From Bradyrhizobium sp. AUGA SZCCT0158 (GTDB lineage: Bacteria; Pseudomonadota; Alphaproteobacteria; Rhizobiales; Xanthobacteraceae): DNA of 64,000 bases. The position numbers and the translations under genes were made by a program. The notes beneath the pieces are model-generated. The model did no database searches. It saw nothing but the letters and a program-made list of their open reading frames with translations, and was not told the origin of the DNA. Positions 27,890 through 36,526 of the stretch are shown here, in pieces; positions within the stretch are counted from its first letter, which is position 1; the number at the start of each line of letters is the position of its first letter. Location of the stretch: positions 1-64,000 of the forward strand of contig NZ_JAFCME010000015.1 of NCBI RefSeq assembly GCF_018130065.1, in the 5' to 3' direction.

Positions 27890-28514
27890 CCGCCGGCCTT
27901 CAGCGTAGTCCAAGGTACGATACAGAAACTGGACGCCAACCGGTCCATTGCGCCTCAAATCCCTGCGCTTCGCCGGGTCGTTCCGGCCAAAAAACCGCTG
28001 CGAGGCGCGCTGGCTGTTTCCCGCCCCAGCCCGCAAACCCTGTTTTCCGGACGGAATTTGCTGGGCTGCCATGGCTTTTCGAGCGTGAAAGAGGGCCTCG
28101 GCCGTCCCCAAACCGGTTCGGCTCTTCATCACTTAGTAACGGCACTTAGCGTTAAGAAAGCGTTGACGATCGGCCGCAGCTTTTACGCGCTTTGTCGCTA
28201 CTCTCAAGCCGGTGATGCCCCCGGCTCACTGGCCCAGCCAAGTGACGCCCCGGCTCATCTGGCGAAGCCGGCCGTCTGTCGAAGCCAGTGATGCCCGCCG
28301 CACACACTCGGTCAAAATGCGAGAGCGGGCGCGGCTGCCGGATTGCGCGGATGGCTTGGTAAAGGAATAGTAAAGATCATTGTTTTGTAAAATTTGCGGG
28401 TTGTCGTTCTCCTGCCCGGTTTGAGCTCATATAATGGCTGCTGGTTCGTTCACGTCTGCTGGTATTGATTCGAAGCGTCAACGTGCCCTTCCCGTTCCCA
28501 GGGCCATCGCGGAC
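27890..28514. other. Divergent promoter region of rsmH and the amidase gene; no mraZ
   Basis: No gene with family features is seen in this 625-nt stretch, although one minus-strand frame is open from 27900 to 28145. It does not show MraZ motifs. It should contain promoters for the dcw cluster (minus) and the amidase (plus). A TATAAT sequence is at 28430-28435 on the plus strand. A set of imperfect repeats lies at 28207-28300. Confidence 0.5.
28207..28300. repeat. Imperfect direct repeats of about 29 bp upstream of rsmH
   Basis: AGCCGGTGATGCCCCCGGCTCA (units beginning 28207) recurs in altered form as AGCC.AGTGACGCCCCGGCTCA at 28236 and partly as AGCCAGTGATGCCC at 28283. A shorter decayed unit lies between. 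The pattern looks like tandem duplication with drift, inside the region expected to carry the dcw promoter. Confidence 0.55.
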
Positions 28515-29303
28515 ATGAAGACTTTTACCCCGGATTCCTCGATTGCCTCCGACGTGATCCCGTCGGCGAACTATGGCGACCGGAACAAGGGGCGCCTGCC
28601 CGACATGATCCTGCTGCACTACACCGGCATGCCGGATGTGGAAGGCGCAATCGCCCAGCTCTGCACCGCGGGAACCGACGTATCGGCGCATTACATCGTG
28701 CTGGAAGACGGCCGCATCGTGCAATGCGTGCCCGAGAGCAAGCGCGCCTGGCATGCCGGCGTATCGTTCTGGGCCGGCGAGGAAGACATCAACTCCTGTT
28801 CGATCGGGGTCGAGATCATCAATCGCGGCCACGACTGGGGTTATCCGGATTTTCCGCTACGCCAGGTCGCCGCCGTGATCGCGCTGTGCCGCGGCATCAT
28901 GCTCCGCCGCAACGTGCCGCCGCATCGCGTGCTCGCGCATTCCGACGTCGCGCCCGCGCGCAAAAAGGATCCCGGCGAGAAATTTCCGTGGCATTCGCTG
29001 GCCAATTCCGGCGTTGGCCATTGGGTGCAGCCCTCGCCGATCGTGCGCGGCGAATCGCTCAAGCTCGGCAGCATCAGCGACGATGTCGCGGGCCTGCAGA
29101 CCGCCCTGGCGCGCTACGGCTACCAAGTGCCGAACCACGGCAAGTATGACGGCCCGACCATGGAAGTGGTCACCGCGTTCCAGCGCCACTTCCGCCCGGC
29201 CCGCGTCGACGGCATCGCCGATCATTCGACCATGAGCACGCTGCACGCGCTGCTGGCCACTTTGCCGGCCGATGCGACACCGACGCAGGTCGCGGCACAG
29301 TAG
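28515..29303 (+). CDS. N-acetylmuramoyl-L-alanine amidase with peptidoglycan-binding domain
   Basis: AmpD/AmiD-type zinc amidase that cleaves the bond between MurNAc and L-Ala. The amidase_2 fold runs from about residue 15 to 165. Metal ligand positions are visible: His in LLHYTGM, His in AHSDVAP and Asp in RKKDPGEKFPW. A C-terminal PG_binding_1 domain (about 180-250) follows. The start is placed at the ATG at 28515, giving 262 residues. An upstream ATG at 28434 overlaps a TATAAT that may be the -10 box. No signal peptide is seen, which suggests a cytoplasmic recycling role. Its stop codon abuts that of the convergent flavoenzyme gene without a spacer. Confidence 0.88.
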   Translation: MKTFTPDSSIASDVIPSANYGDRNKGRLPDMILLHYTGMPDVEGAIAQLCTAGTDVSAHYIVLEDGRIVQCVPESKRAWHAGVSFWAGEEDINSCSIGVEIINRGHDWGYPDFPLRQVAAVIALCRGIMLRRNVPPHRVLAHSDVAPARKKDPGEKFPWHSLANSGVGHWVQPSPIVRGESLKLGSISDDVAGLQTALARYGYQVPNHGKYDGPTMEVVTAFQRHFRPARVDGIADHSTMSTLHALLATLPADATPTQVAAQ

Positions 29304-30677
29304 CTAGAGCATACCGGTTCCCGCGCTGTCGCGCAGCTGCCGCATAAAATTCTCGTCGTCGTAGCGTGACAGGCTGAGTCGCTCCGCAAACCCGGGCCGC
29401 TGTGCGCCTTGAACCCAACTCGCGCAAAGCGCGCCCGTGGCGCAGGCAGCCATCGTTCCGAAACCGGAAAGCGCACCGGCGACGAAGGCGCCTTCGGTCT
29501 TCATCGGCCCGATCAGCGGCCAATTCTCTCTGGTCATGGTGTAATAACCGCCGTAATGCGTAATCTGCCGCGGCAGCCGGCCGTAATACTGCTTCAAGAG
29601 CGGGTTCAGCCTGCTCGCGCCTCTCAGAACGATATCCGGAAAGTTGGGATCCGTCGGGAGATCGTCCTGCGGCTCTGACGGCTGGCGATTATAAGCCCAG
29701 CCGAGCTTGATCCATTTTCCGTGATCGCCACCTTCCGGACGGCAGTGAATTCCGCCCGGCATCGGTCGGGCGAGCCAGGCCGTTGCACTATCCTCCTCGA
29801 GGAGCTGACGCTCCTGGTCGGTCCAGTCGATCGTCTGCCCATCCAGATCGATCGAGAACGGCATTCGTCGATCGATGGCGCCGAGATTGTCGGCGAACGC
29901 AATCTTCTGGTGAAACACGTTCTCGACCGGAAGCTCTTCCCCCAGCATTCGTGCGATGTCGGCGACATACGGGCCGGCGGCGTTGACCAGGATCGCAGCA
30001 TGAAGTGTCTGCTCGCCTTCCTCGCCACGCATCTTCAGGGCGAAGCCGCCGTCTTGCCGGACGATTTCGGTGACGCGCGCACGGCTCACTGTGCCTCCGG
30101 CTGCCCGGACTTCCTCCAGCATCAGACTTCCAAGCTGCTGCCCGCTGATATCTCCGGCGCGGCGGACGTGCAGAACGGTGGAGACCTCAGGATCAAACGT
30201 TGGAAAATGGCGACGGATCAGTTCCGGGTTTTGAAGTACGTCGACACCTTCGGGCGCATCCTGCCAATCCTCCGAGACCGCCGGTATGTAGGACGAAGAC
30301 GACGCTGCGCCATGCACGCGTATCCGGCGCGCACCTTCCGGCCCGTAACCTGTATGGAGCTCCTCCAGCAATTGGTCCGGCTTCGCCTGACGCGTGGCCA
30401 GTGCGTAGCCCCGGCGGGTCATACGGACGCGGTTGTCGTGCCGACGGGCGATTTCCTCGAGCAGATCGATGCTGTAGTCGGTGAACTCAGTCATGATCGG
30501 ATGCGGCCACCAGTTACGGTAGTTTTCACCCGAAGCCGCCGAGGTCAGACTCATGGGAGCATTCTGGTCGACGATCACGATCCGCGAGCCGGGACGGCTC
30601 CTCGCCAGATAATAAGCGCAGGCGAGGCCGACGATGCCTGCGCCGATCACGGCGATATCGGCTTTCCGGGCGTTCAT
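29304..30677 (-). CDS. FAD-dependent oxidoreductase, D-amino acid oxidase (DAO) family
   Basis: Probable amino acid or secondary amine oxidase/dehydrogenase. The 457-residue product opens with the FAD Rossmann motif GAGIVGLACAYYLA at about 12-25. It contains VNAAGPYV in the middle and the C-terminal FAD contact GALSGFGTMAACATG, as in the DAO/DadA/SoxB family. Substrate is unknown. It lies 67 nt downstream of a GntR regulator on the same strand, and a glutamate-type binding protein is divergent from both. An acidic or derivatised amino acid is therefore a reasonable guess, by inference only. Confidence 0.85.
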   Translation of the reverse strand: MNARKADIAVIGAGIVGLACAYYLARSRPGSRIVIVDQNAPMSLTSAASGENYRNWWPHPIMTEFTDYSIDLLEEIARRHDNRVRMTRRGYALATRQAKPDQLLEELHTGYGPEGARRIRVHGAASSSSYIPAVSEDWQDAPEGVDVLQNPELIRRHFPTFDPEVSTVLHVRRAGDISGQQLGSLMLEEVRAAGGTVSRARVTEIVRQDGGFALKMRGEEGEQTLHAAILVNAAGPYVADIARMLGEELPVENVFHQKIAFADNLGAIDRRMPFSIDLDGQTIDWTDQERQLLEEDSATAWLARPMPGGIHCRPEGGDHGKWIKLGWAYNRQPSEPQDDLPTDPNFPDIVLRGASRLNPLLKQYYGRLPRQITHYGGYYTMTRENWPLIGPMKTEGAFVAGALSGFGTMAACATGALCASWVQGAQRPGFAERLSLSRYDDENFMRQLRDSAGTGML

Positions 30678-30744
30678 TTCATTTTTTCTCCAGGCTGGCT
30701 TCCGCCGGCAACGCGATCAGGGCGCGTGCGTGTTGATGCGGTGA

Positions 30745-31437
30745 TCAATCCGGACTTGCATCCCGTGAAGCGTGACGTTGTGCGGACCTCAGCGTTTTCT
30801 GCGTCTGCACGATGTGCTCGCGCAAAAGCCGAACGGCTTTTTCAATCTCGCCGGCGCGACACAATTCGAGCAGCTGGTAATGCTCGCGCTGCGGGCGCTC
30901 CTTGCCGGTCGCCCGGGACACCAGAGCCCGCGTAAAACGGCTCACGTGACCATAATTTGCTTCGATCATCGCAAGCAGCCGCGGCCGGTTGCACGGCGCG
31001 TAGAGCGTTTCGTGGAATCTCCAGTTGAACGCGCCCCACTTTTCCGGATCGGGCTCCTTGTCGTACGACCGGAGGATCTTGTTGGCATCGTCGAGATCAA
31101 CCTCTCCCATGGCCGGGATAGCAAGGCGCAGCGCATGACATTCAAGTGCGATGCGAATCTCGAGCAGCTCCACAACCTCGTCGATCGACATATCGGATAC
31201 GACGGCGCCGCGATTGGGCAGGAACGTAACGAACCCCTCGGCCTCCAGCTGCTTGAGCGCTTCCCTCACGGGAATACGGCTCGTGCCGAACCGTTCCGCC
31301 AATTCGTCCTGCCTGAGCTGAAACCCGGGCGCAAACTCGCCCAGGCTGATCGCGAGTCTCAGCGCCTCACGGACGGCGTCCGGCGTGGATCCATGTCCCC
31401 CGGCCCCTCGGCTCTTTGCGGATACTCCAGGTCCCAT
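30745..31437 (-). CDS. GntR-family transcriptional regulator, FCD subgroup
   Basis: DNA-binding regulator of the FadR/VanR type. The start at 31437 gives 230 residues; longer readings run into the operator region. The winged helix covers about residues 20-85, with the recognition region DELAERFGTSRIPVREALKQLEAEG. The all-helical FCD ligand domain follows and carries the metal-type histidines in WRFHETLY and LLREHI. It is probably autoregulated through the palindrome at 31464-31476 and likely controls both the downstream flavoenzyme and the divergent binding-protein gene. Confidence 0.9.
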   Translation of the reverse strand: MGPGVSAKSRGAGGHGSTPDAVREALRLAISLGEFAPGFQLRQDELAERFGTSRIPVREALKQLEAEGFVTFLPNRGAVVSDMSIDEVVELLEIRIALECHALRLAIPAMGEVDLDDANKILRSYDKEPDPEKWGAFNWRFHETLYAPCNRPRLLAMIEANYGHVSRFTRALVSRATGKERPQREHYQLLELCRAGEIEKAVRLLREHIVQTQKTLRSAQRHASRDASPD

Positions 31438-31448
31438 CCGGCCTACTC

Positions 31449-31494
31449 TGTATAAAATCGATTTGTATATTATACAGTTCATGTGTATAAAATC
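31449..31494. promoter_or_regulatory. GntR operator region with palindrome and flanking direct repeats
   Basis: The centre, 31464-31476, is the palindrome TGTATA-T-TATACA with six-base perfect arms. It is flanked by two identical copies of TGTATAAAATC at 31449-31459 and 31484-31494. The block lies between the GntR start (31437) and the binding-protein start (31546). TGTATA/TATACA half sites suit FCD-type GntR proteins. Confidence 0.75.
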
Positions 31495-31545
31495 CAGCAC
31501 AATCGCGTTCAGCAACGGCCGGTCAGCCGAGTAGGGAGTAAGCCC

Positions 31546-32433
31546 ATGAAAGGACTGTTTTATTCATTGATCCTGGCGACCGCGGTCGCTGTCCCCGCCC
31601 ACGCACAGTCGCCCGGCGGAACGCTGGCCAAAATCAAGGACAGCGGCGAAATCCGGCTCGGGCACCGGGACGTTTCGATCCCGTTTTCGTACCTCGACGA
31701 CAATCAGAAGCCGGTCGGGTTTGCGATGGACCTCTGCGGAAGGATTGTCGATGCGGTGAAAAGCGAACTCAAGCTTCCTGCCATTCAGACGAAGCTCCAG
31801 CCGATCCAGCTTGCCACTCAAATTCCGCTCATTCAAAACGGGACGATCGATATCGTTTGCGGTCCCGCAACCAACACGCTTGAACGGCAGAAAGTCGTGG
31901 CCTTCAGCAACACCATCTTCGTCTCCAGCATTCGCGCCGTGGTGAAAAAGGACGCTGCGATCAAAACCTTCGAAGACCTGAGCGGCAAGCCGGTCTCCCT
32001 GACGTCAGGTTCAACGTCGATCGCCCTGCTGACGGCGCGAGGCCAGGAGAAGAATTTCCAGACCAGGAACATCCTGTCGGGTGATCATGCCGGATCGTTC
32101 CTTGCGCTGACGACGGGCCGCAGCGAGGCCTTCATCATGGACGACATTTTGCTCGCCAGCCTGATCGCCAACAGCCCCGATCCGGACAACTGGCGCATTA
32201 TCGACGATAGCCTCCGCACCGAACCGTACGGGCTGATTATCCGCAAGGACGATCCGGAGTTCAAAGCGTTGATCGACAAGACGCTGGTCGCGATGATGAA
32301 GAGCAATCAGTTTGCGGATCTCTATGCAAAATGGTTCATGAAGCCCATTCCGCCCAAGAACGTGAACCTGAATTTCCCGATGACGCCACCGTTAAAGGAC
32401 GCGGTCGCCAACCCGACGGACAAGGGAGTCTGA
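31546..32433 (+). CDS. GltI-like amino acid ABC transporter binding protein
   Basis: Periplasmic solute-binding protein. The start at 31546, after AGGGAG, gives 295 residues with a signal peptide cleaved near AHAQ (residues 18-21). The sequence follows E. coli GltI closely in its landmarks: IRLGHRDVSIPFSYLD, QIPLIQNGTIDIVCG, NTLERQKVVAFSNTIFV, MDDILLA and the C-terminal NPIPPKN-like KPIPPKNVN. Glutamate or aspartate is thus the likely ligand. No permease or ATPase genes are adjacent, so it must borrow a transporter encoded elsewhere. It is divergent from a GntR regulator. Confidence 0.9.
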   Translation: MKGLFYSLILATAVAVPAHAQSPGGTLAKIKDSGEIRLGHRDVSIPFSYLDDNQKPVGFAMDLCGRIVDAVKSELKLPAIQTKLQPIQLATQIPLIQNGTIDIVCGPATNTLERQKVVAFSNTIFVSSIRAVVKKDAAIKTFEDLSGKPVSLTSGSTSIALLTARGQEKNFQTRNILSGDHAGSFLALTTGRSEAFIMDDILLASLIANSPDPDNWRIIDDSLRTEPYGLIIRKDDPEFKALIDKTLVAMMKSNQFADLYAKWFMKPIPPKNVNLNFPMTPPLKDAVANPTDKGV

Positions 32434-32459
32434 TTTATCCCGATCGCGATAAATCTCGC

Positions 32460-33716
32460 CTAGGCCTTCGCTCCGGCATCGCGGTCCAGCTCTTCCATCC
32501 GCCGTGCGTAAAGCCGCCGCAACGGCTCCAGTTGCGTGGCAGCCGTCGCCGCCTGATAGGCTTCGCGCGCCGCATCACGCCGGCCGAGGCGGCGGAGCAG
32601 ATCGGCGCGGACGGCCGGCAGCAACTCATACCCTTTCAACCCGCCGCGCGCCTCCAGCGCATCGATCAGGTCGAGCGCCCGCGCCGGCCCATCGACCATC
32701 GACACCGCGGCGGCATGATTGAGCTCGATCACCGGCGACGGGCTGATCCGCAGCAACACCTCATAGAGGCCGGCGATCTGCGGCCAGTCGGTGTCGTTAT
32801 AATTCGGCGCACGCGCGTGCAGCGCTGCGATCGCGGCCTGCACCGCATAGGATTGCGGCCGCCCCGGCATCCGCAACGCCTTTTCGACCAGCTTCAAGCC
32901 CTCCGCGATCTGGGCCTGATCCCACAGCGAACGGTCCTGCTCTTCGAGCAGCACGATGTCGCCGCCCGCGGTCTCGCGGCCGGCGCGGCGGGAATCGTGG
33001 AGCAGCATCAGCGCCAGTAATCCCTTGATCTCGCCGCGGCCGGGCATCAGCGCGTCGAGCAGCCGCACCAGCCGGATCGCTTCGCGGGCCAGATCAGGCC
33101 GCATCAGATCTTCGCCCGAGGTCGCGACATAGCCTTCGGTAAAGACCAGGTAGATCACCGCGAGCACGCCGCGCAGGCGCGGCTCCAGCGCTTCGCGTTC
33201 CGGCACTTCGTAGGCGATGCCGGCGAGGCGGATCTTCTGCTTGGCGCGCACCAGCCGCTGCGCCATGGCGTCCTCGCTCGCGAGAAACGCGCGCGCGACC
33301 TGCGCCGTCGAGAGCCCGCACACCGTACGCAGCGTCAGCGCCACCTGCACTTCCGCCGCAAAGGACGGATGGCAGCAAATGAAGATCAGCCGCAACATGT
33401 CGTCGTCGAGCACATTGTCGGCGGCCTCGTCAAGCGCCGACGCATTGAGCAGGATTTCGCGCGTCAGCTCCTGCTGCTTGTCGCGAAACGCGGCGTTGCG
33501 GCGGACGCGATCGATGGCCTTGTTGCGCCCGACATTGACCAGCCAGGCGCGCGGATTGGACGGCATTTCGGCAACGGACCAGCGCTCCAGCGCCACCGCG
33601 AAGGCGTCCTGCAGCGCATCCTCGGCGAGATCGAAATCGCCGACGAGGCGGATCAGGGTCGCCAGCGCCCTGCCCGCCTCGTCGCGGAAGATTTTTTCGA
33701 TCTCAAGCGGCGTCAT
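32460..33716 (-). CDS. RNA polymerase sigma factor, ECF42-like
   Basis: Extracytoplasmic-function sigma factor with a long C-terminal extension. Region 2 is at about residues 10-80 (LAEDALQDAFAVAL, NPRAWLVNVGRNKAIDR) and region 4 at about 125-180 (LRTVCGLSTAQVARAFL). A helical TPR-like domain follows to residue 418. This architecture, and the adjacent DGPF-motif protein, are known marks of the ECF42 group. The ATG at 33716 is used; a TTG at 33734 would overlap the upstream stop. No anti-sigma factor gene is seen, also typical for the group. Regulon unknown. Confidence 0.9.
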   Translation of the reverse strand: MTPLEIEKIFRDEAGRALATLIRLVGDFDLAEDALQDAFAVALERWSVAEMPSNPRAWLVNVGRNKAIDRVRRNAAFRDKQQELTREILLNASALDEAADNVLDDDMLRLIFICCHPSFAAEVQVALTLRTVCGLSTAQVARAFLASEDAMAQRLVRAKQKIRLAGIAYEVPEREALEPRLRGVLAVIYLVFTEGYVATSGEDLMRPDLAREAIRLVRLLDALMPGRGEIKGLLALMLLHDSRRAGRETAGGDIVLLEEQDRSLWDQAQIAEGLKLVEKALRMPGRPQSYAVQAAIAALHARAPNYNDTDWPQIAGLYEVLLRISPSPVIELNHAAAVSMVDGPARALDLIDALEARGGLKGYELLPAVRADLLRRLGRRDAAREAYQAATAATQLEPLRRLYARRMEELDRDAGAKA

Positions 33717-33730
33717 CGGCGTACTTGCCG

Positions 33731-34081
33731 TCAATCATAAACCATGATCGGCCGCACCTCGATCGAACCTTTCCTGGCCTCGGGAATGCGCGCGGCGATG
33801 GCGAGCGCGGTGTCGAGATCCTTGGCCTCGACCAGGTAATAGCCGGCGAGCTGTTCGCGCGTTTCCGCGAACGGACCGTCGGTCGTGAGCGTCTTGCCGT
33901 CGCGGACGCGCACGGTGGTCGCCGTCGTCGTCGGCTGCAAGCCGTCGCCGGCCTTGAAGTGGCCGCTCTGGATGATAGATTGCGTGAACGCGCCATATTC
34001 CGCCGACATTTCCTTGCGCGCCGCCGCATCCATTTTGCCGAACTCGGCTTCGCTCCGATAGATCATCAACAGATACTGCAT
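33731..34081 (-). CDS. YCII-related DGPF-domain protein
   Basis: Small cytoplasmic alpha/beta-barrel dimer of the YCII/DGPF family. The start at 34081 (MQYLLMIY) gives 116 residues. The namesake motif is present as TTDGPFAETREQLAGYYLVEA. Proteins of this family are encoded next to ECF42 sigma factors and are thought to be their regulated targets or partners; biochemical function is unknown. It is 14 nt upstream of the sigma factor gene, on the same strand. Confidence 0.9.
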   Translation of the reverse strand: MQYLLMIYRSEAEFGKMDAAARKEMSAEYGAFTQSIIQSGHFKAGDGLQPTTTATTVRVRDGKTLTTDGPFAETREQLAGYYLVEAKDLDTALAIAARIPEARKGSIEVRPIMVYD

Positions 34082-34216
34082 CGCTCTACTCCTCTTGATC
34101 GGCTGGATCGCCGACACCCAGTCGAACGGGCCGGACGCGAAACGACATCTTCAGGATAGTTTATTTTCGCGCGTTTCGTGGCTTGACGCCACGCCGCCCA
34201 GCGCCCATGCGTAAGG

Positions 34217-34634
34217 GGTCAGTCGGCCGGACGGCCGCTCCCGCTACGGCCGAAAGGCTGCGGGAGAGGAAAGTCCGGGCTCCATCGACATACGGTGCCG
34301 GATAACGTCCGGCGGGGGCGACCCCAGGGAAAGTGCCACAGAGAACGAACCGCCTTCTCCTCCGGAGGAGGCAAGGGTGAAAAGGTGCGGTAAGAGCGCA
34401 CCGCGGGTCCGGCAACGGAACCGGCATGGCAAACCACACCGGGAGCAAAACCGAATAGGGACGGCACCGCGGGCAGTTCGCGAAAGCGAAAACGCCGCAG
34501 GGCAATGTCAGGCTCGCCGTCCGGGTAGGTTGCTCGAGGCCATGTGCAAACATGGTCCCAGAGGAATGGCCGTCACGTATCACTCGCGAAAGTGAGTGGT
34601 GCCCTACAAAACCCGGCTTACAGGCCGGCTGATG
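34217..34634 (+). ncRNA. rnpB: RNase P RNA, bacterial class A
   Basis: Catalytic RNA of RNase P, which matures tRNA 5' ends. The 5' part has the highly conserved GAGGAAAGTCCGGGCTCC block at about 34264-34281 (P4/CR I). Other landmarks are GGGCAATG, GAGGAATGGCCGTCACG-like stretches and the 3' end ACAAAACCCGGCTTACAGGCC. P1 can be drawn between TCAGTCGG near 34219 and CCGGCTGA near 34625. A TTGACG at 34184-34189 could be the -35 box. A terminator-like hairpin follows at 34645-34675. End points are estimates within a few bases. Confidence 0.96.
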
Positions 34635-34644
34635 TTTCTAAAAT

Positions 34645-34675
34645 GAGGGGTTCGGCGTAACGCGCCGGACCCCTC
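34645..34675 (+). terminator. Terminator hairpin after rnpB
   Basis: GAGGGGTTCGGCG (34645-34657) pairs with CGCCGGACCCCTC (34663-34675), all Watson-Crick except one G-U. It starts about ten bases after the mature rnpB 3' end. The following sequence CGCCATCTT has only a weak T run. Confidence 0.75.
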
Positions 34676-34701
34676 GCCATCTTCAGGAGTGCGCAACGAT
34701 C

Positions 34702-35430
34702 CTAGTCGCGCGCCGCTTCCTCAATCGCCTGCGCCAGCCGCGCCGGACTGCTGAAGAACATTTCATGGCTGCCATCGCACTCGACGAGGCGAAACAGGCC
34801 GAGGCGCTCCGACAGCCGCGGATGCCAGGGCAGGCTGTGCGGCAAGGCGATGTCCTGCCGGCAATTGACGTAGGACTTGCCGACCGGCAGCTCCGCTAGC
34901 GGACGCTTCAAAGCAATCTTGTCGGTGAATGTCCGGTAAGGATGCGGGTTGAGTTTGGCGTACGCGGACTTTGCCAGTTCGAGGTCGGCGTCGTTGATGA
35001 AAGCATCGCGCCAGATTTCGAACGGCAGCATGACCGCGTTCTTGTTGGCGGCCGCCACCGCATCGAACAGCCCGACATAATGCGGCGGCACCATGTCGTT
35101 GAGACATTGTCCGTCCAGCGGGACGAAGGCATTGACATAGACGAGACGCTTGATGCGATCCGTCAGCCGGTCGGCGACGCCCGAAATCAGCATTCCCCCA
35201 TAGCTGTGGCCAACCAGCCAGATGTCCCGCAGGTTGTTGGTTTCGATGTAGCTGGTAACCGACGCGATTGCCTGTTCCAGCCCGATCTTGTCGCGATCGT
35301 CGCCCGCATTGTTGCCGGCAACCGTCGGGCAATGCACGGCATGGCCGTATTTGCGCAAGTGCCCGGCGACCGCATCCATTTCGGCACCGGTGTGCCACGC
35401 GCCGTGTACAAGGACGTAAAGGCCTGCCAT
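34702..35430 (-). CDS. Alpha/beta hydrolase, esterase/hydroxynitrile-lyase-like
   Basis: Predicted cytoplasmic serine hydrolase of 242 residues. It opens with YVLVHGAWHTG, an oxyanion-type motif. The nucleophile elbow GHSYGG is near residue 75-80 and the catalytic histidine in CDGSHEMFF near the end. This short form is related to plant methylesterase/hydroxynitrile lyase-like proteins; the real substrate is unknown. A similar hydrolase is encoded at 36527-37243, with an AraC regulator gene between the two on the same strand. Confidence 0.88.
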   Translation of the reverse strand: MAGLYVLVHGAWHTGAEMDAVAGHLRKYGHAVHCPTVAGNNAGDDRDKIGLEQAIASVTSYIETNNLRDIWLVGHSYGGMLISGVADRLTDRIKRLVYVNAFVPLDGQCLNDMVPPHYVGLFDAVAAANKNAVMLPFEIWRDAFINDADLELAKSAYAKLNPHPYRTFTDKIALKRPLAELPVGKSYVNCRQDIALPHSLPWHPRLSERLGLFRLVECDGSHEMFFSSPARLAQAIEEAARD

Positions 35431-35542
35431 TTCCGTCTCCCCCGTTATGGAAGTGGATTTGATAGGTCCGGCAGGTTATGCCGGATGGCCGGATTAAGCC
35501 ACCATCATCGCCGATTTGCGCCATGGTCTTTGCCTGAACGGG

Positions 35543-36508
35543 TCAGCGCTGTCGCCTGAATGCGGCCGGTGTCATGCCGAGATATCTGCGGCATTGGCGA
35601 ATGAAATGGGACGGATCGGACAGGCCGACGCGCAATCCTATCCCGCCGACGCCGATGTGATCGAACCGCGCTTCACTCAGCAACCTGCGCGCGACCGCCA
35701 TCCTGCAGTCGTTCAGCATGCCGCTAAACGTCAGGCCTGACTTGTTGAGGCAGCGATGCACCGTCCGCTCCGAAACCCGCAGATGCTCCGCGACGGAAGC
35801 GGCCGTCAATCCCGGTTCGGCGTAGAGCAACCGGATGGCGCGGCCGATCTGATCCAGCAGGTTGTCAGCCTCGCGCCGCTCCGACGGCGTGGCTGGAATC
35901 TCGCTGCCCGCCGCCAGCGCCAGCAGGCCGCCGAGCTGGTCGGTGAGAACCTGCGCGGGCAGCGGCAGGTCGACCGCCAGATGGGGTGATAATTGGCACG
36001 CAAATGCGCTGAGCGCCGCGCCCCAGCCGGTGCGCCCGTCGATCCGCTGCCCGGTCCGCCGTTCCGGGTCGGTGACCCACGATTCGACCCACGCGATCGG
36101 CAACTCCAGCGACAGCGTGTTCGCAGTCACCGGAAAATTGAATTCATAGCAGCGCCGGGAATCCAGCAACACGAGATCGTGCGGCTGCATCATCGACCGA
36201 TGGCCGTTCTGCATCACCGTCCAGTCGTTGTCGGTCTTGCAGAGAAGGTAGTAGTAGTTCGACGCACTACGCCCGAGGCTGGCTTTCCTGCGGTAGACGT
36301 GCTGCGCCGAGCCCTCGACACGGTTGATGCCGATGGTGTCGAGTTGCCCGCGCTGGACCGAGCAGTCGAAGCCCGACCGGACCTGCGTGGTGATATCCAT
36401 CTCGAGAAAGCATTCGCAGACGGCGCCGATCCAGTAGTCCAGCCGCCGTTCCGGCTCGACCAGGCCGGTCGACCATTTCTCGATGACTGCCGCCGTCCTG
36501 GCCACCAT
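35543..36508 (-). CDS. AraC-family transcriptional regulator
   Basis: The 321-residue product has an AraC-binding-like N-terminal domain of about 200 residues. Its C-terminal double helix-turn-helix runs from about 220 to 320 (SVAEHLRVSERTVHRCLNKSGL and VGLSDPSHFIRQCRRYLGMTPAAFRR). It lies 18 nt downstream of an alpha/beta hydrolase gene and 112 nt upstream of a second, all on the minus strand, so it likely regulates one or both. The N-terminal domain suggests control by a small aromatic or carboxylic ligand, but none can be named. Confidence 0.92.
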   Translation of the reverse strand: MVARTAAVIEKWSTGLVEPERRLDYWIGAVCECFLEMDITTQVRSGFDCSVQRGQLDTIGINRVEGSAQHVYRRKASLGRSASNYYYLLCKTDNDWTVMQNGHRSMMQPHDLVLLDSRRCYEFNFPVTANTLSLELPIAWVESWVTDPERRTGQRIDGRTGWGAALSAFACQLSPHLAVDLPLPAQVLTDQLGGLLALAAGSEIPATPSERREADNLLDQIGRAIRLLYAEPGLTAASVAEHLRVSERTVHRCLNKSGLTFSGMLNDCRMAVARRLLSEARFDHIGVGGIGLRVGLSDPSHFIRQCRRYLGMTPAAFRRQR

Positions 36509-36526
36509 GGCTCGACCTCCCCAATC

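Noticed and set aside
27890..28132. N-terminal extension of RsmH by 81 residues
   Set aside because: The frame is open but the added sequence does not resemble RsmH, and the ATG at 27889 fits the family start.
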